A stretch of 64,000 bases of DNA from Phormidium tenue FACHB-1052 (GTDB lineage Bacteria; Cyanobacteriota; Cyanobacteriia; Phormidesmidales; Phormidesmidaceae): NCBI RefSeq assembly GCF_014696675.1, contig NZ_JACJQN010000008.1, positions 1-64,000 of the forward strand, given 5' to 3'. This document shows, in pieces, positions 26,943 through 35,879 of this stretch; the stretch's first letter is position 1; every line of letters begins with the position of its first letter. A program made the position numbers and the translations under genes. Under the pieces are notes generated by a model, which was given only the letters and a program-made list of their open reading frames with translations, ran no database searches and had not been told where the DNA came from.

Positions 26943-27851
26943 ATGAAAATAAGCGTTGTTATCCCCTGTCTTAACGCTGGAACGGTAATTGATCAGCAGC
27001 TTGAAGCTCTAACTAAGCAGACCGTTCCCCCCTACGAAGTGATCGTGGCCGATAACGGCTCCACCGACAACAGTGTTGCCGTGGTTGAGCAGTATCGCGA
27101 TCGCCTACCCCGCTTAAAGGTGATCGATGCTTCTGGGGTGCGGGGCGCTTCCCACGCCCGCAATAGCGGTGCCAAGGCTGCCACCAGTGACTACCTGGCC
27201 TTTTGCGACGCCGACGATGTTGTTGACCAGGGCTGGCTAGGGGCGCTGGAGCAGGCCTTTGCCAGCCATAGTTTTCTAGCCTGTCGCCTGGACAATGAGA
27301 TGCTCAATCCGGGCGCTGTCAATACCCCTCAAAATCAGGGCCTGCACAACTTCAGAACGCCTTTTTACCCCTTTGCCGGGGGCTGCGTATTGGCGATCCG
27401 CAAAGATATTCACGCAGCGGTGGGTGGGTTCGATGAAACGATTCCCCACTTAGAAGACGCCGATTACTGCATTCGCGTGCAGATGGCCGGTCACGCCCTG
27501 ACCTATGTGCCTGAGGCGGTGGTGCACTATCGCCACGGCACGGGCACCAAGCAGTCGTTTGTGGAGGCCCGCCAGGCGACCTACAGCAAAGCCTACAACT
27601 GGGGGTATGGCCTCGCTACCCTCTACCTGCGCTACCGCGATCAAGGTATGCAGCTGCATGGACTGGCACCCCGGTTCGTGCTGATTCCCCTGTGGGGGCT
27701 GCGGGTGTTAGGCACTGGGTTTCGATCGCACAGCAGTCTCTGGCGGTTGGGCTGGCATATGGGCGTGGTTGACCGCTTACTCAGCACCGCTGAGGTTCCC
27801 AGTCCGCCTGTCGTTGCCCCCCTGGCGGCAGCCCTGGTGACCCGGTCCTAG
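26943..27851 (+). CDS. Family 2 glycosyltransferase, copy 2
   Basis: A 302-residue GT-A enzyme closely matching the gene at 24119: the same ISVVIPCLNAGTVIDQQLEA start, VIVADNGSTDNS, FCDADD, GGFDETIPHLEDADYCIRV and the conserved tail WRLGWHMGVVDRLL. It adds about 20 residues at the C-terminus (STAEVPSPPVVAPLAAALVT), a proline/alanine extension not seen in copy 1. Substitutions are spread through the protein, so the copies have diverged rather than being freshly made. It probably acts on the same polysaccharide as copy 1 with altered specificity. Confidence 0.9.
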   Translation: MKISVVIPCLNAGTVIDQQLEALTKQTVPPYEVIVADNGSTDNSVAVVEQYRDRLPRLKVIDASGVRGASHARNSGAKAATSDYLAFCDADDVVDQGWLGALEQAFASHSFLACRLDNEMLNPGAVNTPQNQGLHNFRTPFYPFAGGCVLAIRKDIHAAVGGFDETIPHLEDADYCIRVQMAGHALTYVPEAVVHYRHGTGTKQSFVEARQATYSKAYNWGYGLATLYLRYRDQGMQLHGLAPRFVLIPLWGLRVLGTGFRSHSSLWRLGWHMGVVDRLLSTAEVPSPPVVAPLAAALVTRS

Positions 27852-27978
27852 GGCAATGGCACGGTTGGGAAAAAGCGAGCCGTAGCCGGTGTAGTTTTGT
27901 GCGCCCGTCAGGGATAGCGCTCCCTGCTAGGATGGACGTTGTGCCCCAGGGTGCGCTGTTCTCTTGTCGAGCCCGCTC

Positions 27979-29145
27979 ATGCAGATTTATCTAGATTACA
28001 GCGCTACTACGCCCCCTCGGCAGGAGGCGATTGCGGCGATGCAGACTGCCATGGTTGAGCAGTGGGGCAATCCCTCTAGCCTGCACCACTGGGGTAGCCA
28101 AGCCGCCACGGTGCTAGAGCAGGCGCGTTCGCAGGTGGCCTCGCTGCTCAACGCCGACGACAACTCAGTGGTCTTTACGGCGGGGGGCACCGAGGCCGAC
28201 AATCTGGCGCTGCTCGGGGTCGCTCGGCGCTACCGAGTGCCCCAGCACATCGTGATTTCGTCGGTAGAGCATTCTGCCATTGAGCAGCCCGCTCGGCACC
28301 TTGAGCAGATGGGCTGGCAGGTGACCCGGCTGCCGGTAGATGCCCAGGGGCGGATCAGCCCGACCGACCTGCGCCAGGCGCTGCGCGACAACACTGTGCT
28401 GGTATCTATTATTTACGGTCAGAGTGAGGTGGGCACCCTTCAGCCCATTGAGCTGCTGGGGCAGATAGCCCGTGACCACGGAGCGTTATTTCACACCGAT
28501 GCGGTGCAGGTGGCGGGGCGGCTGCCCATTGACGTGCAAACCCTGCCGGTCGATCTGCTGTCGCTCTCCAGCCACAAGATCTATGGCCCCCAGGGGGCTG
28601 GGGCACTCTATGTGCGCCCCAGGGTTGAGCTAGAGCCGCTGCTAGAAGGCGGTGGCCAGGAGTTTGGGCTGCGATCGGGCACCCAGGCGGTGCCGGTGCT
28701 GGCCGGGTTTGGGGCGGCGGCGGCCCTGGCGGCAGCGGAAATGCCCAGTGAGACCCTGCGGCTGATTGGGCTACGCGATCGCCTCTTTGAGCAGCTAGCC
28801 GATGTGGCTGAGCTGGTGCCTACGGGCGATCGCCGCCACCGGCTGCCCCACCACGCCAGCTTTTGCATTGCCGCCGCCGATGGCGATCGCGTCAGTGGGC
28901 GTACTCTGGTGCGCGAGATGAATTTGGCGGGCATTGGCATTAGCGCTGGCTCAGCCTGCCACAGCGGCCAGGTCAGCCCCAGCCCGGTGCTGCTGGCCAT
29001 GGGCTACGGCGATCGCGCGGCCCGCTGCGGCATTCGCCTCACTTTAGGGCGGCACACCACCGCCGCCGACATCGACTGGACAGCGATGGTGCTGCGCCAG
29101 GTGCTCCAGCGCACCCTCGTTCCCCTAACCTTATCTCCGGTGTAG
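27979..29145 (+). CDS. Cysteine desulfurase (NifS/IscS-like), copy 1
   Basis: A 388-residue PLP-dependent class V aminotransferase fold. It has IYLDYSATTPPRQEA at the start, GTEADNLALLG for cofactor binding, HTDAVQVAG (the PLP-facing Asp), the Schiff-base lysine in SLSSHKIYGPQGAGALYVR and the catalytic-loop cysteine in SAGSACHSGQVSPSP. It releases sulfur from cysteine for iron-sulfur or thionucleoside synthesis. The loop reads SACHSG rather than the usual SACSSG. Start taken at ATG 27979, not the TTG 15 bases upstream. The DUF1995 gene follows within 9 bp, so the two are probably co-transcribed. Confidence 0.92.
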   Translation: MQIYLDYSATTPPRQEAIAAMQTAMVEQWGNPSSLHHWGSQAATVLEQARSQVASLLNADDNSVVFTAGGTEADNLALLGVARRYRVPQHIVISSVEHSAIEQPARHLEQMGWQVTRLPVDAQGRISPTDLRQALRDNTVLVSIIYGQSEVGTLQPIELLGQIARDHGALFHTDAVQVAGRLPIDVQTLPVDLLSLSSHKIYGPQGAGALYVRPRVELEPLLEGGGQEFGLRSGTQAVPVLAGFGAAAALAAAEMPSETLRLIGLRDRLFEQLADVAELVPTGDRRHRLPHHASFCIAAADGDRVSGRTLVREMNLAGIGISAGSACHSGQVSPSPVLLAMGYGDRAARCGIRLTLGRHTTAADIDWTAMVLRQVLQRTLVPLTLSPV

Positions 29146-29153
29146 AGCCTGCT

Positions 29154-29903
29154 ATGGATGGTGCTATGGATTCTGTAACGACTACGGGTGTTCCAGCCAG
29201 TCTCGAAGATGCGATCGCCCAGGCTCGAGGAGCGACTCAGGCCGCTATCCAAGCGGGGGTGCCTCGGATGATGGTCGAACTAGTCTACTCCGAGCTGAAA
29301 GGCCTGCCCGTCGCCGAATTGTTTTACCCGGCCCTGCAAGAGCTGGGCCTGACCTTCAAAATATATTTTCCCGACGCGGGGGCGGCGGCCCTCGCTCGCC
29401 GCAACTGGGGCAACCCTGAGTTTGTGGTGCGGGGCATTGGCGAGCTGCACAGCGAGATGGAGCCGGGGGATCAGGCCTACCTGTTTGTGGAGCCCTCGTC
29501 GATCGAGGTCAATCAGGTCGAAGAGATGTGTGCCCAGGCGGGCGATGCCTTTGTGATTATGCTCAACCCCAAGCTCGAAGACGTAGCCACCATTGGCATT
29601 GGCTATGCCGGGCGGCAGCTGCGCGATCGCTTCCTCAGCACCCTGGAGCCGGTCTACTACCTGCGGCCCATGGAGGGGGCCGTGCTGCTGCGCTGCTACC
29701 CCGCTCCCTGGCAGGTGTGGCAAGAGACCGACAATGGCTATGAGCTGCTGGCCGAAATGCCCGAAAAGCCCTCCGGTGAAGCGATCGATCGCGTTTTGAT
29801 GGGTGAATCCGCCACCCCCGACGAGCGGGCAACCGGTTCTACGAGCAAGCGCGGCGGTTTTCTCAGCGAGCTTCAAAGCTTTCTTCGCGCCCTCACCCAG
29901 TAG
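29154..29903 (+). CDS. DUF1995 protein (LPA3-like)
   Basis: A 249-residue protein of the DUF1995 family, found in cyanobacteria and plastids; the Arabidopsis LOW PSII ACCUMULATION 3 protein contains this domain. Conserved features are the N-terminal ATQAAIQAGVPRMMVELVY helix, YSELKGLPVAELF and the AYLFVEPSSIEVNQVE and MLNPKLEDVATIGIGYAGR core strands. A role in photosystem assembly is inferred only from the plant homologue. The last 30 residues are a less conserved charged tail. It is coupled to the cysteine desulfurase upstream (9-bp spacing). Confidence 0.88.
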   Translation: MDGAMDSVTTTGVPASLEDAIAQARGATQAAIQAGVPRMMVELVYSELKGLPVAELFYPALQELGLTFKIYFPDAGAAALARRNWGNPEFVVRGIGELHSEMEPGDQAYLFVEPSSIEVNQVEEMCAQAGDAFVIMLNPKLEDVATIGIGYAGRQLRDRFLSTLEPVYYLRPMEGAVLLRCYPAPWQVWQETDNGYELLAEMPEKPSGEAIDRVLMGESATPDERATGSTSKRGGFLSELQSFLRALTQ

Positions 29904-30238
29904 GCAGCAATCAAGTAAACTCGGCTCCAGCTTAACCAAATTAACCCTCAAAAGATACTATTTTGAGCCTTAGGCTAGGGTTATACTGCCTCCATCCCTC
30001 GGCTTTTCCCAAGTGATTTCGAAGCTTGGTCAAGGGTCTATGGGCATAGTTGTTTGGGGCGATTGTCTGGGTTTCCTGACAAACTCGGTCAACTGGGTTA
30101 AAACAGCCCGGAGTAGCTTCTAAACTGAACTATTTAACCTGGATGGTCGAGTTCCCAATTAAAAGATTTGCCCTATGCGATCACTCGCCGACGCTGGTTG
30201 GCACAACAAATCGAACCAAATCTTCGACAGTTGTCGAT

Positions 30239-30268
30239 TTGACTTTTTACAAGTTATTTTTCTACAGA
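30239..30268 (+). promoter_or_regulatory. Candidate promoter of cphA
   Basis: TTGACT (30239-30244) and TACAGA (30263-30268) are 18 bases apart, 45 bp before the cphA ATG. CGACA/TGTCG, a small inverted repeat, lies just upstream (about 30225-30236). The remainder of the 29904-30312 gap holds no supported gene, and no GTA-N8-TAC NtcA site was found. Confidence 0.4.
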
Positions 30269-30312
30269 TCCCAAGCTGACGTTGTTTTACGACCAGTGAG
30301 TCACCACCGCCC

Positions 30313-33003
30313 ATGCGAATTCTTAAAACCCAGACTCTACGCGGGCCAAACTACTGGAGCATCCGGTATCCCAACCTGATTTTGATGCGGCTAGATCTAG
30401 AAGATCTGGCCGATCGCCCCTCTGACCAAATTCCTGGGTTTTACGAAGCGCTGGTAGAAACGCTCCCTAGCCTGATCGAGCACTTTTGTTCTCCGGGGCA
30501 TCGGGGGGGCTTCTTGAGCCGGGTGCGCCAGGGCACCTACATGGGCCATATCGTTGAGCATGTCGCCCTTGAGCTGCAAACCATGGCCGGCATGCCCGTG
30601 GGTTTTGGTCGCACCCGCAGCGTGGTCGAAGCCGGAGTCTATCAGGTGGTGTTTGAGTATCAAAACGAGCAGGCTGGGCGCTATGCTGCCCGCGCCGCCG
30701 TCCGCCTGTGCAACAGCCTGGTCGAAACCGGTCACTACTCCAAGGAAGAGCTGGAGCAAGACCTGGCTGACCTCACCGAATTTCGCCTCGACGCCGCCCT
30801 GGGGCCGAGCACTGAAGCCATTGTGCGCGCCGCCGAAATTCAAGATATTCCCTGGATGCAGCTCTCTACCCGAGCTATGATTCAGCTCGGCTATGGCCGC
30901 TATCAGCAGCGGGTGCAGGCCACCCTGAGCAGCAAGACCAGCATTTTGGCGGTAGAGCTGGCCTCCGACAAAGAGGGCACCAAGCAGATTCTGCGCAACG
31001 CCGGTGTGCCCGTGCCTCGGGGCACCGTGATCAACTATCTTGATGAGCTGGAGAATGCGATCGAGGATGTGGGCGGCTACCCCATTGTGATTAAGCCCCT
31101 CGACGGCAACCACGGGCGCGGCATTACTATCGACATCGACACCTTCGAAGCCGCAGAGGAAGCCTATGAAGCGGCCAGAGAGGTTTCCAGTGGCGTGATT
31201 GTTGAACGCTTCTATTCGGGCCGCGACCACCGCGTGCTGGTGATCAACGGTCGGGTAATCGCTGTCGCTGAGCGGGTGCCCGCCCACGTGGTCGGCGACG
31301 GTAAGTTGACCATCGAGCAGTTAATCGACATCACGAACCAAGATCCCCGCCGTGGGGTAGGCCACGACAACCTGTTGACCCGCATTGAGGTCGATCGCAC
31401 CACCTGGCAGCTGCTCGACCGCAAGGGCTACACCCTTGACACCGTGCTGCCCGCGGGCGAAATGTGCTATCTGCGGGCCACCGCCAACCTGAGCACGGGC
31501 GGCATCGCCATCGATCGCACCGACGACATTCACCCCGACAATATTTGGGTGGCCCAGCGCATTGCTAAAACCATCGGCCTCGACATCGCTGGCATTGATG
31601 TCGTCACCACTGACATCTCCAAGCCCCTACGCGAGGTGGATGGGGTGATCGTCGAAGTCAATGCCGCGCCCGGACTGCGCATGCACGTGTGCCCCAGTGT
31701 CGGCATCGCCCGCAACGTGGCCGAGCCGATTTTGGCCATGCTGTTCCCGCCGGGTCAGCCCGCCCGCATCCCGGTGGTAGCGATTACGGGTACCAACGGC
31801 AAAACCACCACTACTCGCCTCACCGCCCATATTTTTAAGCAAACCGGGCAGATGGTGGGCTTTACCACCACCGACGGCATCTACATCGGCGACAACATGG
31901 TGGAACCGGGCGATACCACCGGCCCCCAGAGCGCCCAGGTAATCTTGCAGGATCCGACTGTGGAGGTGGCGGTGCTGGAGACGGCGCGGGGCGGTATTCT
32001 GCGATCGGGCCTGGCCTTTAAAGACTGCGACATTGGCGTAGTGCTCAACGTGGCCGCCGACCACATGGGCCTGGGCGACATTGAAACCCTCGAAGACATG
32101 GCCCACCTCAAGAGCGTAGTGGCTGAAACCGTTCGCCCTAGCGGCTACGCAGTGCTCAATGCCGACGACCCCCTAGTGGCAGCCATGGCTCAAAAGGTAA
32201 AGAGCCAGGTGGCCTACTTCTCGATGGATCCCCACAACGAGCTAGTGCGTAAGCATTCTCAGCAGGGGGGATTGGCCGCCGTCTACGAGCAGGGCTATCT
32301 GTCTATTCTCAAGGGCGACTGGCTGCTACGCATTGAGCAGGCCGACAAGGTGCCCCTGACCATGGGCGGCAAGGCTCCCTTCCAGATTGCCAACGCTCTG
32401 GCGGCGAGTCTGGCCGCCTTTGCCCAAGGGGTTGACATTGACTATATTCGTCAAGCCCTGCACACCTTTGAGGCCTCCACTGACCAGACCCCAGGCCGCA
32501 TGAACCTGTTTAACCTAGGCCGGTTCCACGCCTTAGTTGACTACGCCCACAACCCAGCCAGCTACGAAGCCCTGGGTGGCTTTGTGAAAAACTGGCCGGG
32601 CAAGCGCGTTGGCGTGGTCGGTGGGCCTGGCGATCGCCGCGACGATGACTTCATCACCCTCGGCAAGCTGGCGGCCCAAATGTTTGACGACATCGTAGTT
32701 AAAGAGGACGACGACACTCGGGGCCGGGGCCGGGGCGACGCCGCCAAGTGGATCATCCACGGCATCGAGGAGGGGGCTGGCCATGCCAGCTATCGGGTTA
32801 TTCTCGACGAAACTGAGGCGATCAACACGGCGCTAGATGGCGCGGAAGATGACAGCTTGGTGGTGATTTTGCCCGAAACCGTGACCCGAGCGATCGCCCT
32901 GATTAAAGCCCGCAACCCACTGCCTCCCGCAAAACCAGGGTTAAATGGTGCCGCCGAGCTAGGCGCAGCACCCTTCGACCAGTACGCCCAGGTGCATCCC
33001 TAG
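30313..33003 (+). CDS. cphA: Cyanophycin synthetase
   Basis: An 896-residue enzyme that polymerises the Asp-Arg reserve cyanophycin, using ATP to add Asp to the backbone and Arg to each side chain. Visible parts: an N-terminal domain (MRILKTQTLRGPNYWSIRYP), an ATP-grasp domain about residues 220-480 (VIKPLDGNHGRGI, VEVNAAPGLRMH) and a Mur-ligase-like domain with P-loop AITGTNGKTTTTRL (about 489-502) and ARGGILRSGL. Length is normal. cphB (cyanophycinase), often the neighbour, is absent here. It has its own putative promoter and a strong terminator, so it is likely monocistronic. Confidence 0.97.
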   Translation: MRILKTQTLRGPNYWSIRYPNLILMRLDLEDLADRPSDQIPGFYEALVETLPSLIEHFCSPGHRGGFLSRVRQGTYMGHIVEHVALELQTMAGMPVGFGRTRSVVEAGVYQVVFEYQNEQAGRYAARAAVRLCNSLVETGHYSKEELEQDLADLTEFRLDAALGPSTEAIVRAAEIQDIPWMQLSTRAMIQLGYGRYQQRVQATLSSKTSILAVELASDKEGTKQILRNAGVPVPRGTVINYLDELENAIEDVGGYPIVIKPLDGNHGRGITIDIDTFEAAEEAYEAAREVSSGVIVERFYSGRDHRVLVINGRVIAVAERVPAHVVGDGKLTIEQLIDITNQDPRRGVGHDNLLTRIEVDRTTWQLLDRKGYTLDTVLPAGEMCYLRATANLSTGGIAIDRTDDIHPDNIWVAQRIAKTIGLDIAGIDVVTTDISKPLREVDGVIVEVNAAPGLRMHVCPSVGIARNVAEPILAMLFPPGQPARIPVVAITGTNGKTTTTRLTAHIFKQTGQMVGFTTTDGIYIGDNMVEPGDTTGPQSAQVILQDPTVEVAVLETARGGILRSGLAFKDCDIGVVLNVAADHMGLGDIETLEDMAHLKSVVAETVRPSGYAVLNADDPLVAAMAQKVKSQVAYFSMDPHNELVRKHSQQGGLAAVYEQGYLSILKGDWLLRIEQADKVPLTMGGKAPFQIANALAASLAAFAQGVDIDYIRQALHTFEASTDQTPGRMNLFNLGRFHALVDYAHNPASYEALGGFVKNWPGKRVGVVGGPGDRRDDDFITLGKLAAQMFDDIVVKEDDDTRGRGRGDAAKWIIHGIEEGAGHASYRVILDETEAINTALDGAEDDSLVVILPETVTRAIALIKARNPLPPAKPGLNGAAELGAAPFDQYAQVHP

Positions 33004-33030
33004 GCGACGAGCGGCTCGCCCCTGCCACAC

Positions 33031-33066
33031 AAAAGGGCTTCCCCGAAAATCTGGGGAAGCCCTTTC
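33031..33066. terminator. Intrinsic terminator between cphA and the TPR gene
   Basis: AAAGGGCTTCCCC pairs perfectly with GGGGAAGCCCTTT around a short loop, flanked by A's and T's. It lies between convergent genes, so it can work in both directions. Confidence 0.88.
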
Positions 33067-33088
33067 GAGTAACTGATGTAGCAGGAGG

Positions 33089-34105
33089 CTAAAACTCCAG
33101 TAGTCGGTTGATGAATTCGGCTTCTAGGGACTTTTGCTGGAGATCGCGGGCGATCTGTAAACCTAATGCAAAGGCTTGCTCAGCTCGGGTTTCGTCGCCC
33201 GTTAGCATGTAATAGTCGCCCAGGGCTCGATAGCTGAGGGCAGTTTGCAGATCGGGCGGCACAGTTGCCAAGGTGAGGGCGGCGCGCCGGTCGAGGTAAG
33301 TTTTGGCCTGCACCAGATCATCCCGCTCCAGGTAAATGCCGATCAGACCATCAAGGGCGCGAATTTGTAGGGTGCGATCGCCCGCATCGACCCCGGCCCG
33401 CAGCCCGACCCGATAGGCACCAATGGCGTTAGAGTCGCGCCCTAGGGCCACATAGACATCGCCCAGGCTGTTGGACGAGTGGGCCTCACCCAGGTAGTCG
33501 CTGGCCAAAATGCGGTAGTTGGTGGCAGCTTCGAGCAGTTGCACCGCCACATCGAGGTCGCCCCGCTGGGTCGCCACCTGCCCCAGGTTGCTGAGGGAGA
33601 CGCCAATGGCCCGCGAATCTCCTGAGGTGCGAGCAATTTGCAGCGCCTCTTGAAAGTGAGCCTGCCCTTCGTTCAGCCGGCCCTGGTTGATGTAGAGATT
33701 GCCTAAGTTATTAAGGCCATAAACCTGCCCGAGCAGGTCGTCGTTGTCGCGGGCAGTCCCGATGCGCAGCACAAAGGCTCGCTCGGCTTCGGGGTAGCGG
33801 TCAAGGGTGGCAAAGGCAGCCCCCATAGAGCCGTAGGCCCGCCCCGCCGACTGACCGTCACCCAGCAGACGATAGATCTCGGCGGCCTCTGCCCAAGAGT
33901 CTACGGCCTGGGTGAGATTGCCCTCGGCCATCTGCTGGTTGCCCAATTGCATCCAGCCGTCGGCCACATCCCGCGACTCTCCCTGAGTCGCGCTATTGGG
34001 GCGCAGATCGAGCTGTTCTTCCAGGTTGGCGGCTGGGGCAGCCTGCCCAACCAGCAGCATTAAACCCAGCGCCAGACTCAGTTTACCGATGTGCTTCATT
34101 GCCAT
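33089..34105 (-). CDS. Exported TPR-repeat protein
   Basis: A 338-residue protein with a Sec signal peptide (MKHIGKLSLALGLMLLVGQ, cleavage after AAPA) and at least six TPR/Kinesin-light-chain-like repeats (for example LLGQVYGLNNLGNLYINQGR and AIGVSLSNLGQVATQRGDL). It is probably a periplasmic interaction scaffold. Start taken at ATG 34105, preceded by GGGGAG; an in-frame start at 34213 would overlap the upstream gene and bury the signal peptide. It follows the sigma-like gene by 34 bp and is probably co-transcribed with it. Confidence 0.85.
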   Translation of the reverse strand: MAMKHIGKLSLALGLMLLVGQAAPAANLEEQLDLRPNSATQGESRDVADGWMQLGNQQMAEGNLTQAVDSWAEAAEIYRLLGDGQSAGRAYGSMGAAFATLDRYPEAERAFVLRIGTARDNDDLLGQVYGLNNLGNLYINQGRLNEGQAHFQEALQIARTSGDSRAIGVSLSNLGQVATQRGDLDVAVQLLEAATNYRILASDYLGEAHSSNSLGDVYVALGRDSNAIGAYRVGLRAGVDAGDRTLQIRALDGLIGIYLERDDLVQAKTYLDRRAALTLATVPPDLQTALSYRALGDYYMLTGDETRAEQAFALGLQIARDLQQKSLEAEFINRLLEF

Positions 34106-34139
34106 TGCCCCTCCCCAGGACTCCCGTTGCGGGTCAGAA

Positions 34140-34916
34140 TTAGTTGGCCCATTCGTTGCCGAAGTCCCCACCAAAGTCTCCAGTGGTGCCCACCAGGTTG
34201 GCGTCTCCCACACTAATGCCTTCTAGATCGGGAACGGTCAGCAGGCCATCAAGGTCGTCGGGTAGGGGCTCGGGACGCAGCGACTGATCGCCTAGATAAA
34301 TCTGGCGAATATCCTCGGGCAGGGCCGACTCTAAGTGCTGAAAGGCCGATCCCAGCTTCTGGCGCACGTCGGCTGCTGTCAAAGCCTCACCCTCGGCCTG
34401 AAGGTAGGCAGCAATGCGGTTCTCGCTCCAGCGAAAGGTCAGGGCCATGACCGCCACCAGCCGCTCTACCGCAGGCAGGCGATCGAGAGCCTGCTCGACA
34501 TAGCACCACAGGGGCGGCGTAGCCTGATCGAGGGAATAGTGGATGGTCTCAACCTCGGGCACCACTGCCTGGTTGATGCACAGGGCGGTGATGTTGATCA
34601 GCCAGTTCTGTAGGGTAAACGCTCCCGGCCCTTCGCCCGCCACCGCCTCTGGGCATTCCACCCCGCCCAGCTCAAGGAGAATGTGACGCCAGGTGAGGGC
34701 AAACAGATACTCGGCCTGCACGGGCGATCGCGCCGAGTGGCGAATCAGGCTATAGACCATGGGGCTATAGCGACAAAAAATCGCTGTGAAGTAACGCCCC
34801 GCATCACCGTGGCGCTGAAATAGCTGCACCAGTTCGCGATCGCTCAAATGGTGCAGCGACTGCACCAGCCTGTGGTCGCACTCAGGAAAATTAGGAATAG
34901 GTGCTGGGCTAGACAT
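34140..34916 (-). CDS. Sigma-70-like (ECF-type) regulator with atypical C-terminus
   Basis: A 258-residue protein. Residues about 24-80 resemble sigma region 2 (LSDRELVQLFQRHGDAG, then the helical FCRYSPMVYSLIRHSARS block). A second helical part around residues 135-200 fits region 4 only loosely (LDRLPAVERLVAVMALTFRW, ENRIAAYLQAEG). The last 45 residues are acidic and glycine-rich (GDFGGDFGNEWAN), unlike normal sigma factors. It may direct polymerase to envelope genes, or be an inactive relative. It shares a unit with the secreted TPR protein, a common pairing for envelope-sensing regulators. Confidence 0.6.
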   Translation of the reverse strand: MSSPAPIPNFPECDHRLVQSLHHLSDRELVQLFQRHGDAGRYFTAIFCRYSPMVYSLIRHSARSPVQAEYLFALTWRHILLELGGVECPEAVAGEGPGAFTLQNWLINITALCINQAVVPEVETIHYSLDQATPPLWCYVEQALDRLPAVERLVAVMALTFRWSENRIAAYLQAEGEALTAADVRQKLGSAFQHLESALPEDIRQIYLGDQSLRPEPLPDDLDGLLTVPDLEGISVGDANLVGTTGDFGGDFGNEWAN

Positions 34917-35159
34917 AGGTTAAGCCGTGGAGAACGTTGACCAAAGCCACCCCCAGATCTGCGATCGCTACTGACCCAGGCTGCGGGTAAATCAGCCTTT
35001 AATATACCTACCATGGCGCTTTTGGCGACGTAATTTTTTTGAAATTCAGGGATTTTCCCCGACCTGGGTTCAAGATGCCGCCACGGCCCAGCAACTCCTT
35101 CACAAGTGGGGAGTTTATTGCAGAATTGATACACTGGTTACGAGACACTGAGTATTGGG

Positions 35160-35780
35160 GTGAGTGCTATCACCGCCCTTGTCGTTAATCCTGTGAGTGG
35201 GCCTATGCTGCTTGACTGCTCCCTAACCCTCCGTTTGGCTTCCCTGCTGGGGCTGCCCCTCGACAGCATCATGTCGACCCAGGGAATCATGGTCTTGCTG
35301 CTAGTGGCCTATGCCGGGGCCATGTGGATGTTTCTCAAGGGTGCCCCCAAGGTCTACACCGTGATGGTGTCTGATTTGGAGGTAGCCCGCCACTTCTACG
35401 AGGGCATGCTCAACCTGCCCGCCGCTGAGGTGCCCCTGCACTACTACTACAACTACGAGCAAACCCTAGGCACCGCTGGTCTCGACCCCATGTACCTGGG
35501 CGGTGCCACCAGCCTGGCCAACCAAAACGTGATGAATAGCCCCGAGGGGCTGTGGTATCAGCTGCGCAAAAACACCCAGCTTCACGTGGTGGGGGGTGCC
35601 AGCCTCGGCCACCGCAATCAGCAACGCCATGTCTGCTTTGACCACAACTGTTTGGAGTACATTTTGATGCGTGTGCAGCTAGGCGGCGTGCAGCACAAAA
35701 TTCGCAACGAAAAGCCCCTCAACTTTTTGGTCAAAGACTACGACAACCAGGTGATCGAGCTAGCTGAAATTGACGACTAG
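35160..35780 (+). CDS. Membrane-anchored VOC/glyoxalase-like protein
   Basis: A 206-residue protein. One transmembrane helix (GIMVLLLVAYAGAMWMFLKG, about 40-59) precedes a VOC-like domain (VYTVMVSDLEVARHFYEGML, then HVCFDHNCLEYILMRVQL and the closing KDYDNQVIELAEIDD). The cytoplasmic-side domain may bind a small molecule or metal; chemistry is unknown. The start is uncertain: GTG 35160 is the longest frame, but ATG 35205 or 35271 would give forms starting just before the helix, and none has a clear ribosome-binding site. Confidence 0.65.
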   Translation: MSAITALVVNPVSGPMLLDCSLTLRLASLLGLPLDSIMSTQGIMVLLLVAYAGAMWMFLKGAPKVYTVMVSDLEVARHFYEGMLNLPAAEVPLHYYYNYEQTLGTAGLDPMYLGGATSLANQNVMNSPEGLWYQLRKNTQLHVVGGASLGHRNQQRHVCFDHNCLEYILMRVQLGGVQHKIRNEKPLNFLVKDYDNQVIELAEIDD

Positions 35781-35879
35781 CGGTTGACTATGCTAGGCGA
35801 AAACTATCTGCTCAGGCAAGCTCAGTCTCCCCAAGCTACGATAGAAGATACCTAACCGCACCCTGAATCGCCTTTAAAT

